DNA of 64,000 nt from Trogon surrucura (lineage: Eukaryota; Chordata; Aves; Trogoniformes; Trogonidae), in contig CM036620.1 in assembly GCA_020746105.1 (NCBI GenBank), positions 2,557,118 through 2,621,117 on the forward strand. The letters run 5' to 3'. Every line of letters begins with the position of its first letter. Within the stretch, counting starts at the first letter, position 1. The notes beneath the pieces were generated by a model, which worked only from the letters and a program-made list of their open reading frames with translations, was not told the origin of the DNA and did not search any database. The position numbers were made by a program, and so were the translations under genes. This document shows positions 1-13,200 of this stretch, piece by piece.

Positions 1-67
1 CTCAGATATATCTTATAAAATCTCACCAAATAACTTTTAGAAGAGAGAAAGGAAAGCAGCATCATAC

Positions 68-166
68 CTGAGACTGTGCATTAATATTGGCTCCTTCCTT
101 AACGAGAACTTTGACAACTTCAGCCTGTCCTGCTAAGGATGCGATGTGCAGGGCTGTATTCCCTTT
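68..166 (-). CDS. ANK2: ANK2 ankyrin-repeat exon ([18 protein letters not shown]...)
   Basis: This 99-nt exon encodes 33 residues, one full ankyrin-repeat unit: it starts [14 protein letters not shown] and ends in [12 protein letters not shown]. The TALHIA core, the second-helix EVVKVLV and the GANIN loop are the usual repeat signature. The VKEGANIN wording fits ankyrin-B better than ankyrin-G (VTNGANVN) or ankyrin-R (VNYGANVN), from memory of these families. On the minus strand the acceptor is a pyrimidine-rich tract ending ACAG before base 166, and the donor is CTCAG|GTATG after base 68; both borders are phase 0. Ankyrin-B links membrane proteins such as anion exchangers, Na/Ca exchanger and L1-family adhesion molecules to spectrin, and these repeats form the membrane-protein-binding solenoid. 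The next exons would lie beyond base 1. Confidence 0.96.
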
Positions 167-695
167 CTGTTACCGGGAGGGAAAAAAAAAAGAAAGACAT
201 TACCCTTCTTGAGAAGTAATTTCAACCAGCAGTTGTTTATTACATTCATTTTTTTATTACAATTTTACCTTACAGTTCCTTGATGTTTCATAAACATCAC
301 AGGGAAAAGAACTGGCAGCCGCAGGCCATGAAGATTTTTGAGTGGGTTGTGCAACACTAATATCCTAATGTAACTTGTGAGTGAAATTAGGGAATGGGAC
401 TGGGGCATGGGACAAACTTCCAGGGAAACTTTTGCATGGGCACTGCTAAAACCTTTCAGTGCTTCCCCTGTAAATAGATTGTACAAATACTAATCCTTCC
501 TTCTTCACTTATGACCAGTGAGCTTCAGCAAAGAACACAGACTCGCAGGCCACAACAGAAATAACACTTGAGCTATTAGTAAGGTATTTATACCATCACC
601 TTATTTTGTACTTTAAATACTTGGCTTTCTCTACATTTCTCCCACGTATTGACTTTTCCTTTCGGTGAATAACCTCACAGATGCGTGCGACTTAC
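167..695 (-). other. ANK2: ANK2 intron between two ankyrin-repeat exons (529 bp)
   Basis: A short phase-0 intron bounded by AAG|GTAAG (donor, 695 side) and a long pyrimidine tract ending in ACAG (acceptor, 167 side). The acceptor tract appears on the plus strand as the A-rich run around 181-195. I see no other feature in it. Confidence 0.93.
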
Positions 696-794
696 CTTAG
701 TGGCAGAATCCACGGCCGACCCTCTTTCCAACAATTCTTGTACCAGTCCCACGTGGCCTTCTTTAGCCGCCAGGTGCAGAGCATTGAGTCCATT
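696..794 (-). CDS. ANK2: ANK2 ankyrin-repeat exon ([16 protein letters not shown]...)
   Basis: A 99-nt exon encoding 33 residues, starting [18 protein letters not shown] and ending [21 protein letters not shown] is the first-helix core of an ankyrin repeat, and VQELLERGS is the second helix plus turn. The sequence nearly matches the second ankyrin-repeat unit of ankyrin-B as I remember it. The acceptor reads TTCCAG before base 794 and the donor ACTAAG|GTAAGT after base 696, both phase 0. It joins in frame to the exon ending at 9024 upstream and to the 166-68 exon downstream (SATK|KGNT), giving unbroken repeat periodicity. It is part of the membrane-protein-binding domain. Confidence 0.97.
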
Positions 795-3429
795 CTGGAA
801 GCACAAGGGCCGGATCAGTTACAAATACCAGTTCTGAGCGCACACATTCCTACCTTCCCCTGGTATAAGAAGATTAGTGGCTGGAATACTGTTACATCTC
901 TTAGCTGGCTGTCTACATAAGTCACATATTTAGGACTCGGCTATTTAAGCGGAGGCGCTGTGTGACAAACTTCTCCAGTAACATTGGTCTCACAGCACAA
1001 AGACATGGAAACAAACTGAATTTTGTGAGTATCCGTAAGAGATTCCTTTGTTTCCGATAATTTCGTATCTAGTCCCACTGTGGTATTATCAGCACAGAGA
1101 AATCACAGGACTCAGTCAAATTTACACAGGGCATGTCTGCTCATTCAGGATTATTCCAAGTTGTCTTGAACCCCAGAGTCTCCTCCTCTCCTCTGGGACA
1201 ACCGGTGTCAAACTAGAAAACCAAAAGCACGAGCAGACCAAAGGGGCTGTCCATGACACGTGGTTTGCAAATTATACTGACTTTGACGTGGTATCTCTGC
1301 TGGCTTCTGATGAGCAAGTCTTTACTACGTTTTGAGGTTTTGAAACCTCACTCAAAAAGGAAAAGTAATGAAATAAGAGCTAGGATTTTCCAAAAAAAGC
1401 AGCCTAAGGAAGTTTGTGTCTACATGTTGCTCACATTAAATAGCAATAGCATACTTGATCTCCTAAAAATTGCAGCCATGGCAGCTGTATCTTTCCCTTC
1501 CTACTACCCCTATTCCACCCAAGGGAGAGACACAAAATGACAGTCTATTGTAAGCTGAATTGCCAACCTATTTTTCTCAATGCTATGGTATTTGTCACGC
1601 TACATCAGGCAGGTGACAGCAGCAGATACCGTCATTGCCCTCAAGCATTCTCCTGTTCTCCATATTGCCAGCATCACAAGCCATACTCAGGTACTCGAGT
1701 AACTCGCGCCCAGTTTGGCACCGTGTAATTTTTAGCGCTTTACTTGTCTCTAAACCAGACTTTTAAATTGCCAAAGAAACAAGTGGCTTTCCAGTCATTG
1801 ATCTGCCTGTCTGCAGAGGCATTTCAAGCTTGTAATTCCCAGGGGGATTTTAAAGCACTCGGGGCTTTGCGGGAGGCATTTAAGGGGAGCGGGTCCAGTG
1901 GCTGCAGACCCAGCGATCCCAACGCATTTCTGAAGTAATTCCGTTTAATTCTGCACTCAGGTAAGCCCCGCGGGCAGATTTGGTGGTCAGATTCAGAAGT
2001 GGAACTACGAGAAAAGCAAAGGAGCTGAAGGAAAGCTGCATTCAGAAGCTGCCAAAAAAAAAAAAGAACACTTAGGAAACGTCAAGGAGAAATGTGGTTT
2101 TAAATCCCATTACGCAGGTAAAGCGCCATCAGCCGGATTTTCCTTATTCCAGAGGAACACTCTACTCCTGAGCTGCAGAGCCCAGGGGTGGCAGCAGTGC
2201 CAGGCACGGATCAAGGGGAAAATCTTCGCCGAAGTTACGTGGCGAGCTTGACCTCGAGATGAGGAACACTCTATGTGCCAGCAAATTTTTTGCAGGCTGA
2301 ACACATCTCACAAAGCTCTAATCTTCCTTGTGGGCTGTTGTTTGTTTTTTTTTTTAATCTCAGCTGAGTATTAAATAACCATAATTGCTACCTAGAGTGT
2401 TCGAAAGCTTGGAAATTGTATTTTGTAGGGAAACATGGGGTATTCTTCTCGTTTGAGGACAAAGCCTTGTTCTCACATTTGATGTCACAGGTTCAGCCAT
2501 CCGCACTGGCTAGGAGAGCACGAACGTAACTTCGACTCGGCACGCGTGTACACACTCCAACACGTTATTAACCTTTGTCACTCTTTGCAAGCAGCCTCAC
2601 GCCCACAAACTGCAGAGAAACTGCAATGTTGCACGGCCCATAGGGATTTTGCGCACACCTGCCTCTGAATGCAAAAAGACGACGGCAAGCTTTTTTTCTT
2701 TAGTTTATGCCAAAGGATGTCCTAGTGCTTAATCAGTAACAAACTCTTAAATCACCTGCAGTTACACTTGTCAGACACATATTTAATGGTGCCACGTTAA
2801 GCAGCTGAAAGCTAGTGCTGCTACACGTTTCTTTGCAACAGGTGACTTGTTTGATTCACTAAAACACAAAGAACACGAATACATGAGGTCCAGCGAAGAT
2901 GCTCCTGAAAGAAACCGTAGCCAAACGCAGTCCCTGCTGTACATACTCCAGTTACATAAATCCAGATGAAGTGAGCTGGGGCAAGCAGCAGCAGAAGCGA
3001 GCGCTGCACTTCCCGTGCTGGTGGCCAGCGTGACTGCAGCCTCAAAGCAAGCTTTGTTCCTCCGTAATCGCAATTACTTCCCAGCCCACACGGCTGATCC
3101 CTGCTACTTAACGGTGACGGAAGCTCAGATTTAATCGATGCGACTCCTCCGTTCCCGTCAAGTGGATTCTTGTATTTTAGAACAACAACGGTTTCTGACA
3201 TTTCCCTTTTTTTCTCTCTCCTGTGCCTACCAAAAAGAAGTTGTGGGCGGACGGGAGGCAAAATTAGTTGTCTGCTAAGCAAAACTGCCCAGCACAGGGG
3301 CTGCTCCTCCCCGCAAAGCACACACGCCCCATAACTGCCTTTCTCTTGGAGGCTCATACGGAATTCTAAGAAAAAAAGAACGCAACGCTAAGCCTTCCCA
3401 GCTTGGTTCTTCAAGTGTTTCCCTGCAGA

Positions 3430-3620
3430 GCCCGCTTCCCTTGGTTCTTCTCCTCTACCACCGAGCCGGAGGCGTCAACGCTTCGTATCCCGCAGAGCGC
3501 TCCCGACGCGCACACACGCTGCTGCTGCTCACGGCCCTTATTAGAGCGTCACCCTGTGGGTGTTCACCGCGCCGGGAAAGCCCTCAGATTTCTTCTACAG
3601 CACAGAAACCACCGACCTCT
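3430..3620. promoter_or_regulatory. CpG-rich patch inside the 8.2-kb intron
   Basis: CpG dinucleotides are clustered here compared with the flanking AT-rich intron, with runs such as CCCGACGCGCACACACG. I see no start codon plus phase-0 donor on the minus strand that would make it an ANK2 first exon. It may be an orphan CpG island or simply a GC-rich stretch. Confidence 0.3.
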
Positions 3621-6600
3621 TCTAAGCCGACTGAAAGCCAGTCACTTTTTTTTTTTCCCCCCAGCAAGGCTCACTGCTGTTGTCTGGAAATCACCCAAGG
3701 AGGTCCGTGCCACCTCTGCCTTCGTATCCAGCTGCCTCCTGGAGCGATCCTCACGGACACGGTGTTTCGACGTTCTCTTGAAGCGTGAAACACGACACGC
3801 TTTTACCAATTTCCTTCCACCAATGCTGTACTCACAGGCTTATACATAAGTTAACAGGCCGACAGCAACGTGCCAGTTAGAAACACAACGAAAATTAAAA
3901 AGCTTAACTCTGCGTGGTCGTGCTAACTCCTTCAGGTGTTTTGCCAGAGGTAAGACGGCGTCTGCACTCACCAGTGGAGACCGAGACTAAAAAGCCTTTG
4001 TTCAAGTCGAATACTTTTCACTGACTCTTTAATAGATGTGAGTCTAAGGTTGCCGCAAGTTGTCTCCTTCGCATAAATCTCTTGGGGAAGTAAAAAGAGC
4101 ATGTGGTCAACCTCTTTTCAAGCAGGATTTGGGAAAGGGCACATCAGAGAGCTGGGCACGGCCCTCTCAAGTCCGAGGGTTTGTTGACGCTCTTCCCAAA
4201 AATACCGCAAAGAAACGGAGCGGGGGGTCGAAATAAGAAAAAAAACAATTTCAGATTATGGAAATTCTCCCTTTATGGCTCTTTGTAAGCCTAGGAATTG
4301 ATTGGTGAAAACAAATTAACCTACGGAGTGACATCAGCACGTGATGCCGCCGACCTCACGATGAGCGCGGTGCTGCTCCGGTCTATAGTCAGCACGGCCG
4401 GGAGCGCTCGCTGCTTTCCAGCTGGAGTAGAGGAGGGAGTAATTAAGAGCTGCTGCTCCGTCCCACTGAAAGCGAAGCAATAAAGACACCGATCAAACTA
4501 CCAAGAAGCCAAAAGGAGAGCAAAAGCCCAAGAGATCAAAGTTGTAATGAGTTTTTGGGAGCTGGGGCGCTCCCCAAAAGTACCAAACACTTGAATCCTG
4601 CTCCGTTCGAGGCGTCTTCACACGGATTCCTTGCGGATGCAGCACACTTCTTCACAACAGACGCCAAAATCCATCTTTTTGTTCTTTTTCTGTCCAAGAA
4701 AGTAACTCTATCATCATGAAAAGTGACAAGCCTCCAAAGACAAGATGAGGAAACGTTACGTTGTCTTCCGGATTATCGATTCTTCTTCCAAACGCGGGTG
4801 AACCCCTGGACTTGGTAGACTTTGGGGGCAAACTTGTGCGAGAACCATGGGCTGCACAAACGCGTGCAGTGAAATCCAAGTTCATTTTGCTGGTCGGCAT
4901 CTTGAACGTTATTTCAGAAGCAATTTGTTTTCTCTTGCTACATTTACTAGAAAGAGCAACCACGTCCTAAAGTAACTGCATCCGTAACGTTAAGGAAAAT
5001 AGCTTTGAAGAAATCAGAGATTTCCAATGGCTTTTCACATCTTATGAAATACCAGTAGTTAGATTTATTTTTTTTTTAAACTGACTGCTCTTAAAACAGA
5101 AGAATTTTGTCCCCTGACAATTTCTCTGGAAATTAAGAGCTTCAAAATATCTACGATTTTCAGAATAGACGATGGCCCTTCAATTAATTTTCAAGTGCAG
5201 AATTCCATAATAATTTCACTGGCTATGAGGGCAGCATTCAACAAACCATAACTAACAACTAATTGTTAACTTCATAATCGTGTTAGTAACTGTAACTAAT
5301 CCCTGTATTCACTATATTCAGAAACAGTAAGTTGCATCGAATTTTGAACACAGTTTAACTGGGGGAATGCTTCAGTCATTTATAAAGACAGATGTCTACG
5401 AAAATTTAGGATCCAAAAAACAAACTAGACGTGAAGAGAGAGCATCTTCTTGTGTCATTACCTCTGTTCACAAAAGCCTTCTCTTAACATTACTGTTTTC
5501 TGAGATGGGATCTAGGCTGACAACAGCATTACGCTAAGAGAAAAATAAAAATCCTGCATAAACAAGGTTTAATTTTTCAAAGAGTGTTCAGATGCCGCAC
5601 TCTTAAAAAACAAAATACCCCCCTGTGTTTTGCACAGAGAGTGTTTCCCCTTAGATGGCTGGAACACAACCACATCTATGCCCCATCCACGCCCCATTCC
5701 TGATAAAATTCACAATAGACCAGTGAACTGAAACACGTTAATATGGGATTTTTCTGTTTTGCACACTCATCAACCGCTTTTATCACCCCGATTAGTGCAG
5801 CTCTAAGTCCAGCTTTGATCTTAGTCGCAGTTCAAACCCGCTGCCACCCATCATCCAGGAACCCTTCACTTATTAGAAGCCACTGAGAATTTACACAGCA
5901 TCTACGCCGATATTTGCATTCTCCTGGCTCTGATTTCACCCATACGGTACAGAAGGAGCTTTGCCAGCCCCCTGCAGATGGGAAGCACCTTCCACAGAAG
6001 AGAGATCTGCACCAACCCTCGTTGCATTCCTCTCAAAGCAAGAGAACAATGGGAAAAAAATAACTTCGTAATGTTTCCACGTGCTTATAACCAAGACAAC
6101 AAAATTGCTGGGTCTATATGAATATAATAACTTGGGGCTTGATTTACTCGCTTCCGCCTGGGGAAATGGAAAATATTTTAGATTATTTCATTTCTTATTC
6201 TTTCCAAAACCAAACAGCAGCTGCAGTTGTGGGGTTTTTAATTAGTTTTGACATTTTTCCTTGACTGAACGTCAGCATATACATGTCACAAAAGTTGCAG
6301 GGAATTTTCGGGAGGCTTTCTTGGTGGTGGTGATAACATTTGGATAACGCAAACTCCAGCTGAGGAAAACAGCCATCTCCAGACTAGCACTTACCTGCGG
6401 ATCTCGATTAAATTAATTAAGGCTTAAATTAGGACTAATGTTCCTGAAATAACATGAATTCTATACCACAGGCTACTAAAGAAGAGGGATTTGTGTTTGG
6501 TTGGTTGGTTTTTAAGCCATAACGTGGCTTTATGGCCACCAGGCTTGCTCAGATATACGGGTGCACCCCGAGAAGCGGCGTGAGGAGAGCGGGTGCTGAG

Positions 6601-7772
6601 CACCCCCTGAGCTGCTGCTCCCAGGTTGTGGTCGTCTTGAGCCCACCTGGCTTAGAGTTCAGGGCAAGGGGGACACCACAGAGCCCGAGTTTTCAAATGT
6701 CCCTTCCAAGAAGCGCAGTTGAGTTCACCAGAACGTCGACACATCTCCCAGGACCGACGGGGACGCTTCCTTGCGTGTACGTTTTAAGTTACGGTCCTGA
6801 TAAATCTGATGGCGCTAGTCTCTTAAATGAGCGTTGCAAACGTAGGTCCCTAGGCTACGAAGCAGAAGTAATTGGATTGATACGACACACTTATAAAAGA
6901 GCCAAGCTAAAACATCCTATCGCGTTACAGTCACATCCATGGCCTAACTTTAACAGTTTAATTTTACAGGAGTAATAACCTCCCTGAAAGAGGAGGTCGT
7001 ATTTTCAGCAGAAAACGTAAGTACTTTCGGTAACACTGGGCAAAACAATTTCTGTTCTAGCTACGACTGACCAGGGATAAAAACCCATTTAAGTTGAGAG
7101 TTTTCTGAAGCCAAAACCACGGCTACTTTCTAACCGCCAGAGGGTAACCAGAACTGCGTTGCTAAGGCAAGTGAGCTCCAAGATTTTAATCTGCTTGGAC
7201 ACAAATTAGCTCGTCAGCTAAAAATACCGCCCACTGAACACTTACTTAGCGGTTGAGATCTCACCGAAATAGCAAGGGAAACCTCAGACTTCCGGGGATC
7301 AGGTGCTTTGCGTGGGACGGCTGAGAAAAACCAGCTGGGTGACCACAGTGCCTTCAATGTGACCAAGCAGTATCAGGCCATTCCTGTCACGGCCAGGCTG
7401 CCCGGTGCTCTTCCAGGCACCCGAGGGCACATTTTGGATCGGATTTGATCCCGGTGAAACAGTTACCTCCACGGTTCCAGCAACGGCTCCCGAGGGGGGA
7501 GACGGGCAGTGTCGAGCGCTAAACCGCCTCCTGCTGCCCTTGAACTTCAAAAGGAAGCAGTGGTTTACAACCCACCGAAGATCTACAAGGTCACGCGTCC
7601 AAAATTCTTTCTAAAGCTTTTAGGAAGGCCAAGATAGGCTTTGGGCAATGGAGAGATCAACAAAGTCTTTGTTAGAACGGAACTATTCAAGTCAAAGGTG
7701 CACCAGAAATGCAAAAGAGACCGGTTAAAACACTACAAACCTCTTTCTTACAAGAATTATAAACTTCTGTTA

Positions 7773-7815
7773 AATTTACTATTAATAAATTTTATTAAAT
7801 TTATTATTAATAAAA
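7773..7815. repeat. AT-rich imperfect tandem duplication
   Basis: Two adjacent similar units occur, AATTTACTATTAATAAATTT then AATTTATTATTAATAAAAAA, each about 20 bp and differing at a few bases. This is a local slippage-type duplication in the intron, with no sign of function. Confidence 0.6.
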
Positions 7816-9023
7816 AACAGCGTGTTAGTATTGATAAAGTACACAGATACTGTGCAAATGCACCTGTTTGTTTTGCTAACATCTGCTTTGTTTGGGATGA
7901 ATTATTCACTTGCTATCTCACTCCCCAGCATCCGCATTAATTTAATAAGCAAGTCAAGTGATAAGATGCTCCGAAAAACAAGCACAGTACTGAAAACACA
8001 GACGTTACAATATGTATCAACATGCTGTAAGTAGAGACAGGATAATTTCTTTAAGAAAAGTAAAAAGTTGGTTACAAATTTAGGCTTGTAATTGCTTTTT
8101 TAAAAAAGTCATTGCTATTACTGTCAAATAAATGAGAGTGTGTCCTGGCAGAGAACTGCTTTAGGTGTGACACAAAGCCCAGACTCTAACAATGTCCCCA
8201 TGCTACAGGGCTTAAACACAATACCCAGAGTATATAAAAAAAAATACCTTTACAAGGACCTTCAGGTGTCTGCAAAACATTTTGCAAGTCCATTTTGAGT
8301 GCTGGCACTGTCTCATTCTCCAGACAAATAAAAGACTGCCTCTTGGTGTGGAAAAGAAAACTGGGGAACGCGTCTCCTGTCGGGCCAGAGAGCTCCATCC
8401 CACTCCCTCCCAGCGACACAAAACCAAGCAGAGGGGCCGTGAGGTGCGTTTGTTGGCCACGGGTGCCTCAGGACATCTCAGCTTTCTCCAGAGAAACCAA
8501 CCAGAATGGCTGCGAACCTTCAACCTGATCTCCAGACACACTGTGTCATGGTTATTTACCTGTATCCAAAGAGCACTACATCATTCTATCACTGTATGAT
8601 CATAACTTTCTCACCTATTTGGGTTTTTATGTGTATTGAATTTGCACTCTGGATATTTTGAACAATACAACTAGACTGAGTAAGAACTGGAACTTCACAA
8701 GAGCAGGTTCATTAGTGTAAGATAACCCAAGCACACCTGAAATTTTGATTATAATTACTCTGTTAACACCTCTCCGGACCCGTGAGGCAGTGGCAAGGAA
8801 GAGGAGCCCAAAAAGGCTTCCTCAGAGCTTTACCTAAAGCAGCAAAATATTACAGACGTTATCAGCTCCCTGCAGAAAGATATCACCGAAGAGCAAGACT
8901 GAAAACACAGCTTGAAGGGAACCGAAACATCTGTATGAAGTAATCTAGCCTGAAAATAAACAGGTTTTGAGGGAGGTTTCTCGCAACTCGCTCTTGCAAA
9001 CTTCTGTCTATCAAATATCTTAC

Positions 9024-9125
9024 CTGGTTACATGTGTTAATGTCTATTCCACTCTTCAGGTATTCCACTACTTTGTCCAGATTGCCGGCTCGGGCAGCTC
9101 GGAGGAAGCTTGCATTGCTGTCAGA
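9024..9125 (-). CDS. ANK2: ANK2 first common exon ([20 protein letters not shown]...)
   Basis: A 102-nt exon encoding 34 residues, starting [20 protein letters not shown] and ending [27 protein letters not shown] is the opening of the ankyrin-repeat array in all vertebrate ankyrins, and the SDSNAS start and GIDINTCNQ end match ankyrin-B as I remember it. The acceptor is TTCCAG just above base 9125 and the donor AACCAG|GTAAGA below base 9024; both are phase 0. Alternative 5' exons join here: in vertebrate ankyrins each promoter supplies its own short N-terminus that splices to this exon. The two coding first exons seen in this window (39839-39717 and 19421-19287) both end in phase 0 and are compatible. 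Confidence 0.97.
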
Positions 9126-9779
9126 CTGGAAAAAGACAAGAAGAAAAGAAGTCTCCAGTCAGCTCCTGCTTCAAAGAGAGCACAACTTCACCCCCGGCGA
9201 AAGGCTCCTGCATTTTACGCTGCAGGAGAGCAAAACTCTCAGGAAAACTGACTTAGCAATTCTATCTGCACTGATTAGCATACACATTCCTCAGCAAGGC
9301 AATACTGGCACAGAAGAACCGCAGACCTCGCAGAGTGAGCAAAATGCTGCAATAATTGCTCAAGTTCCAAATTTGACAAGAACCGAAGGGGAAAAAAAAA
9401 AAAAACGAATAAAAAACCAGAAATCACAGTAACTGGTATTAGCAACAAGACTAAAATAAAAGCATCAACTTGCTAGCTCTAGTTTTCTGGGGGTTTATAT
9501 ATCTAATTATATACATATAACGATGTGAAATTACATCAGCTAATCGAAACCAGCCCAGACCAGGATGTTCACCCACGCCAAAACCTACAACGCAGGGAAA
9601 CCAGCTCCTAACGCAGCCGCAGGTTAGCAGGAGTAAAACCGAAGTCGTGCGACAGAAGCAACGATGAAACAGAAGGAGGATTTGGGAAGGTGTAACAACT
9701 CCAAATCAAGAAACAGAACAGGCCTGAGTTTCAAAAAGCAAGTAAATAAACCCAAAAAGGCTGGTTTGGGATCAGAGGG

Positions 9780-10230
9780 GGAGGGGAGGGCGGGCACGCG
9801 CGGGACCAGGACTTGGTGTCCGTGGCGACGCCTCCGACCGCGCCCGCTTCTCATCTGATTCCCCGTCAGAAACACCGGGTGAAAACCATTCTTTCACACC
9901 GTGAGACCGTCCTCGAAGCCTCCCACTTCCAGCTCCCTAATACCCGTTGGCAAAGCAATTTATTTCCGCCGCCCAATCCGTTTGCGCGCACGTCTTTCGG
10001 TCACCCTACTGAGCGCGCTCGTACCGACTCGCTTCCCAATCCCCGCTCCCAACCTATTTTCATCGGCGGCACACGGGGGCCATCAAAACGACGCTTCTTA
10101 CAGCCGCGCCGCGCGCCAAGGCAGAAATATTTCCCTTTAAATCCCTCTCGGCAAACTTTGGCACATTTTCCACGTCTTTGGCTGTTAAGGAAGCAGAGCG
10201 TCTCTCCAAGCACGGCGCAGGGCAAAGGGG
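9780..10230. promoter_or_regulatory. CpG-rich patch upstream of the first common exon
   Basis: Relative to neighbouring sequence this stretch is rich in CpG and GC (for example GGGCGGGCACGCGCGGGACC near 9786 and GCCGCGCCGCGCGCC near 10101). It begins about 650 bp upstream, in ANK2 transcription direction, of the acceptor at 9125, so it could be an internal ANK2 promoter. I looked on the minus strand for an ATG followed by a phase-0 GT donor between here and 9126 and found no convincing one. Any first exon here would be non-coding, or this is not a promoter. Confidence 0.4.
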
Positions 10231-13200
10231 GAAATGAATGGGAAAAGCATCTTTGCCCTCAACAGGACACACGTTTTACTCCTCTTTTTCCTCACTTTTT
10301 TTTTAAAATGCTTTACTATTTCTACCATAAGTTACCACACCAAACCTGCCGTCACCTGGTTTTATACTTTTTAGAGGTTAAGCAAGAACGATGCAACAAA
10401 TGAACATCCAACAGCTTCTGTTTCGTTAGGGATGAATCAACCACCGCTCGTTTTTACTTCACACAGAGTAACGTAACAGACTAAAATTGCCGAAGTTTCT
10501 ATTATTGCTGGTAGATCAGGTTGTAGCTAAGAACATGACAATATTCCACTCGTGTCCAGCTAAGAAGATGCAAGCAGCGCTCTCAAATAGATTCTCATCT
10601 CCTTGATTCACACTTTCGTTATCTCAAAATTAAATTACACGTTACATACACCCAAATATCCACCACCACGCAGCACACAAACTTCTTGTCTGCACCAAGG
10701 GTTATTAGGAATGAACTCTTCATGATTAACTCCCCGTACAGGTACTTCTATTCGTCTCTCGCTGTGTATGTTCTCGCTTTGAAATAACAGTGCTGGATCG
10801 TGAACATTTGAGGAATAAAACTAAAAACTCGGAGATCTTGATGCTTCATTTAGGTGCCTTGGAAAATCCGAGCTTCTCTTAGTTCAACAGTTTCCCGCAG
10901 ACTTGCACGTTCTCACCTAAAGCAAACTTCAACATGCAAATAAGATGTGAGGCAGCGATTCGTATTCAGCTGCTTCGTACACAAATTCACCCAAAAAAAC
11001 CCCAGAGCTGAAACACTCAAAAGCTTCAGCGCTGTGTTTGAAAGCTCAGCACTCAGCACTCACACTTGTATTTTCTTTCCCGGCTTCGTCAACTCTGATT
11101 TTTTCAGTAGGTCACCAATAGTTTCTCCTTTCCCCATTCTTTCAAGGTCTTCAAAAAGCATTTCTGTCAGTACTCCTGTGTCAGCAACTTGAGCGCGTTA
11201 CAAATTTAAATCCATTTTGGCAAAACTGTCTCAGCAGTCAAGGGCAGCAGCTTTCTGTAGTCTTACCATGCTCCAAAAAAACCCATGATTTTTCATCTGC
11301 CGGCTTTTCCAATCGACTCACTAATCTCCTGGAATATTCTGTTTTCCTCACATATATTTCAGTTGCATTCTTGGTGCGTTTCAGTAGCACAGACGCTGGC
11401 GCGTTGGGCTTCGCTAGTTTGCCGGCTGGTGAAGACAAACTGTTAACAAACTGCCATTTAAGGATACTTTTTTTTTTACAAGAAAAGAGATAAACCCGTG
11501 CAGCCAGAGTCCTTCGCACCTCATCCTGACATCTCTTTCTGAGTACCCACCCCTGAGAGGTGAGGTTTTTCCACCACACGTGCAGTGAGAGAGCACTACA
11601 AGTCTTCGCTAACCACTTCATTTAGGAACTCTGCTTGAGAGAGATTTGTGAGGAATATTTGGTGTTACTGAATCCAACTTAACTCGTCTTCTTTCACTTT
11701 TGACTGAGGATAAACAACTTCACCCAGAATTTTCAGAGCGTTATAAATAAACTACAATGTGAAGAAAATCCCTGTAACCGAGGTACGCTCACAGCAGACT
11801 ACAAATCTGTCCTAAGTACCTCATTGTCAGACAAAATATGAAATAATCAACTGAATATACCATTGATATTTTAAAAAATGACTGAGATGTGGTGGATTCA
11901 ACATTTTTCTTGCTAACTGCGATGCCAGAATTCTCCCTGGATTTGGAACGCCCAGCTCAGAGACCCTCAGTAATTAAATCACATGCAGAAATGAGTATTT
12001 TCTTCCAGAAGTCGGAAGCCTTCCCTTCTGGTTCCTGTGGTTGTTCCCGTCCCACAGGATACCACGTCCCTTATCCCACAGAGCACGCGCCCGTTTCCCA
12101 AAGGCGCTTTCTAGACACGTGCAAAAACAAATTGGGAAATCACAGCCTGTACCAAACTCATCAGAATCTCTCCACACATTCAGGTTTGCTGGCGAAAACC
12201 AGCTTCACGCTTAAAGAAGGGATGAGTGGTGGGGAGCAGGAGGCGTTCACAAGACAGCTTTGATAACAACATTATCCAGGCCATCCAAATGCTTGCTTGA
12301 AATCACGTCGGCAGTAAAATTATTCCCGCAGGCCGGCTTTGCTTTTTTAGCGCCGCCCCTCCAAAAAAGGGGAATGACCTCAACCCGTCTCTAATCACAA
12401 ATCTCTCTCGTTTCTCGTATGTTTAACCCAATTTATCAATTGAATGAGAGCAAAACCAGAATTCGAAGCTGAAGTATAACAAGCAAACATCAGGTTTACA
12501 TCTTATTGAGATATTTTTGGTTTGTATGTGTATTAAAAGCTTGTATCTGAATACTCCTAACCCTTTGGGGCTTATCTTCTTGACTTAGCTGTAACTTTCC
12601 AAGAGGCTGATCATTCCATTCCAGTAACTTGTGTGGTTTATGAAAATCAAGAGACTCGAATCATTTGCAGTTCCGAAAACTCGCGTGTTAAATTGAAACT
12701 TGTATTATTGTCGCCCAGAAAAGCAGCACTATGATGGAATTTGTCTACGTGGCAGTCGTCGGGGTTATCTGACAGTTTTAACGCCGCTTATAAATTTCAG
12801 AGGCGTGAGACCGTGTTTGTCCAACAGCTGCTTCGACAATTAGGAGGACGCTGATGGCTCGTTAACTCTTCCCCTTCATTAAAAAGCTCTTAATTGACCC
12901 GTGGCTCATCACGTTAATGTATTCAGGTAACGCCTGGAGTTGAGACTGGAGAAGGAAAGCCGCATAATCTAAAATCACATTTTTGTGGCTTCCTGATGTA
13001 ATTCAGCGCTTAAAAGATGCGGGGAGCGGGGAAACAAGAGGGATGTAAACACATCCCAGTCATTTTTCCTTCTGCCATACCTGATGGGAGCGTCAGTTGA
13101 CGCTCCGACCCTCGAGACAACCACTAAATTTTGTCCTGATGGACTTGCTTATTCCCCGATTTCAGAATCAGCCATCATTTAATGGGGTACCAGTCTAGAA

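Larger units (their letters stand above)
795..9023 (-). other. ANK2: ANK2 intron, 8.2 kb
   Basis: Phase-0 intron between the exons at 9125-9024 and 794-696. It holds a CpG-rich patch at about 3430-3620, a GGTT microrepeat near 6496-6514, an AT-rich internal duplication near 7773-7815, and otherwise unremarkable sequence. Open frames of up to 178 codons occur (for example 3357-2821 on the minus strand), but none has a recognisable domain or convincing exon borders. A good donor-like site (CCGCAG|GTAAGT, minus strand, near 6393-6398) follows sequence with stops in the phase-0 frame, so it does not define a coding exon. Confidence 0.9.

Noticed and set aside
2821..3357. 178-codon open frame on the minus strand within the 8.2-kb intron
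   Set aside because: It resembles no protein family I know, has no splice context and lies next to a GC-rich patch; chance ORF.
6393..6420. Near-perfect donor CGCAG|GTAAGT on the minus strand
   Set aside because: The upstream phase-0 frame hits TAA within a few codons and there is no acceptor of quality; isolated splice-like motif.
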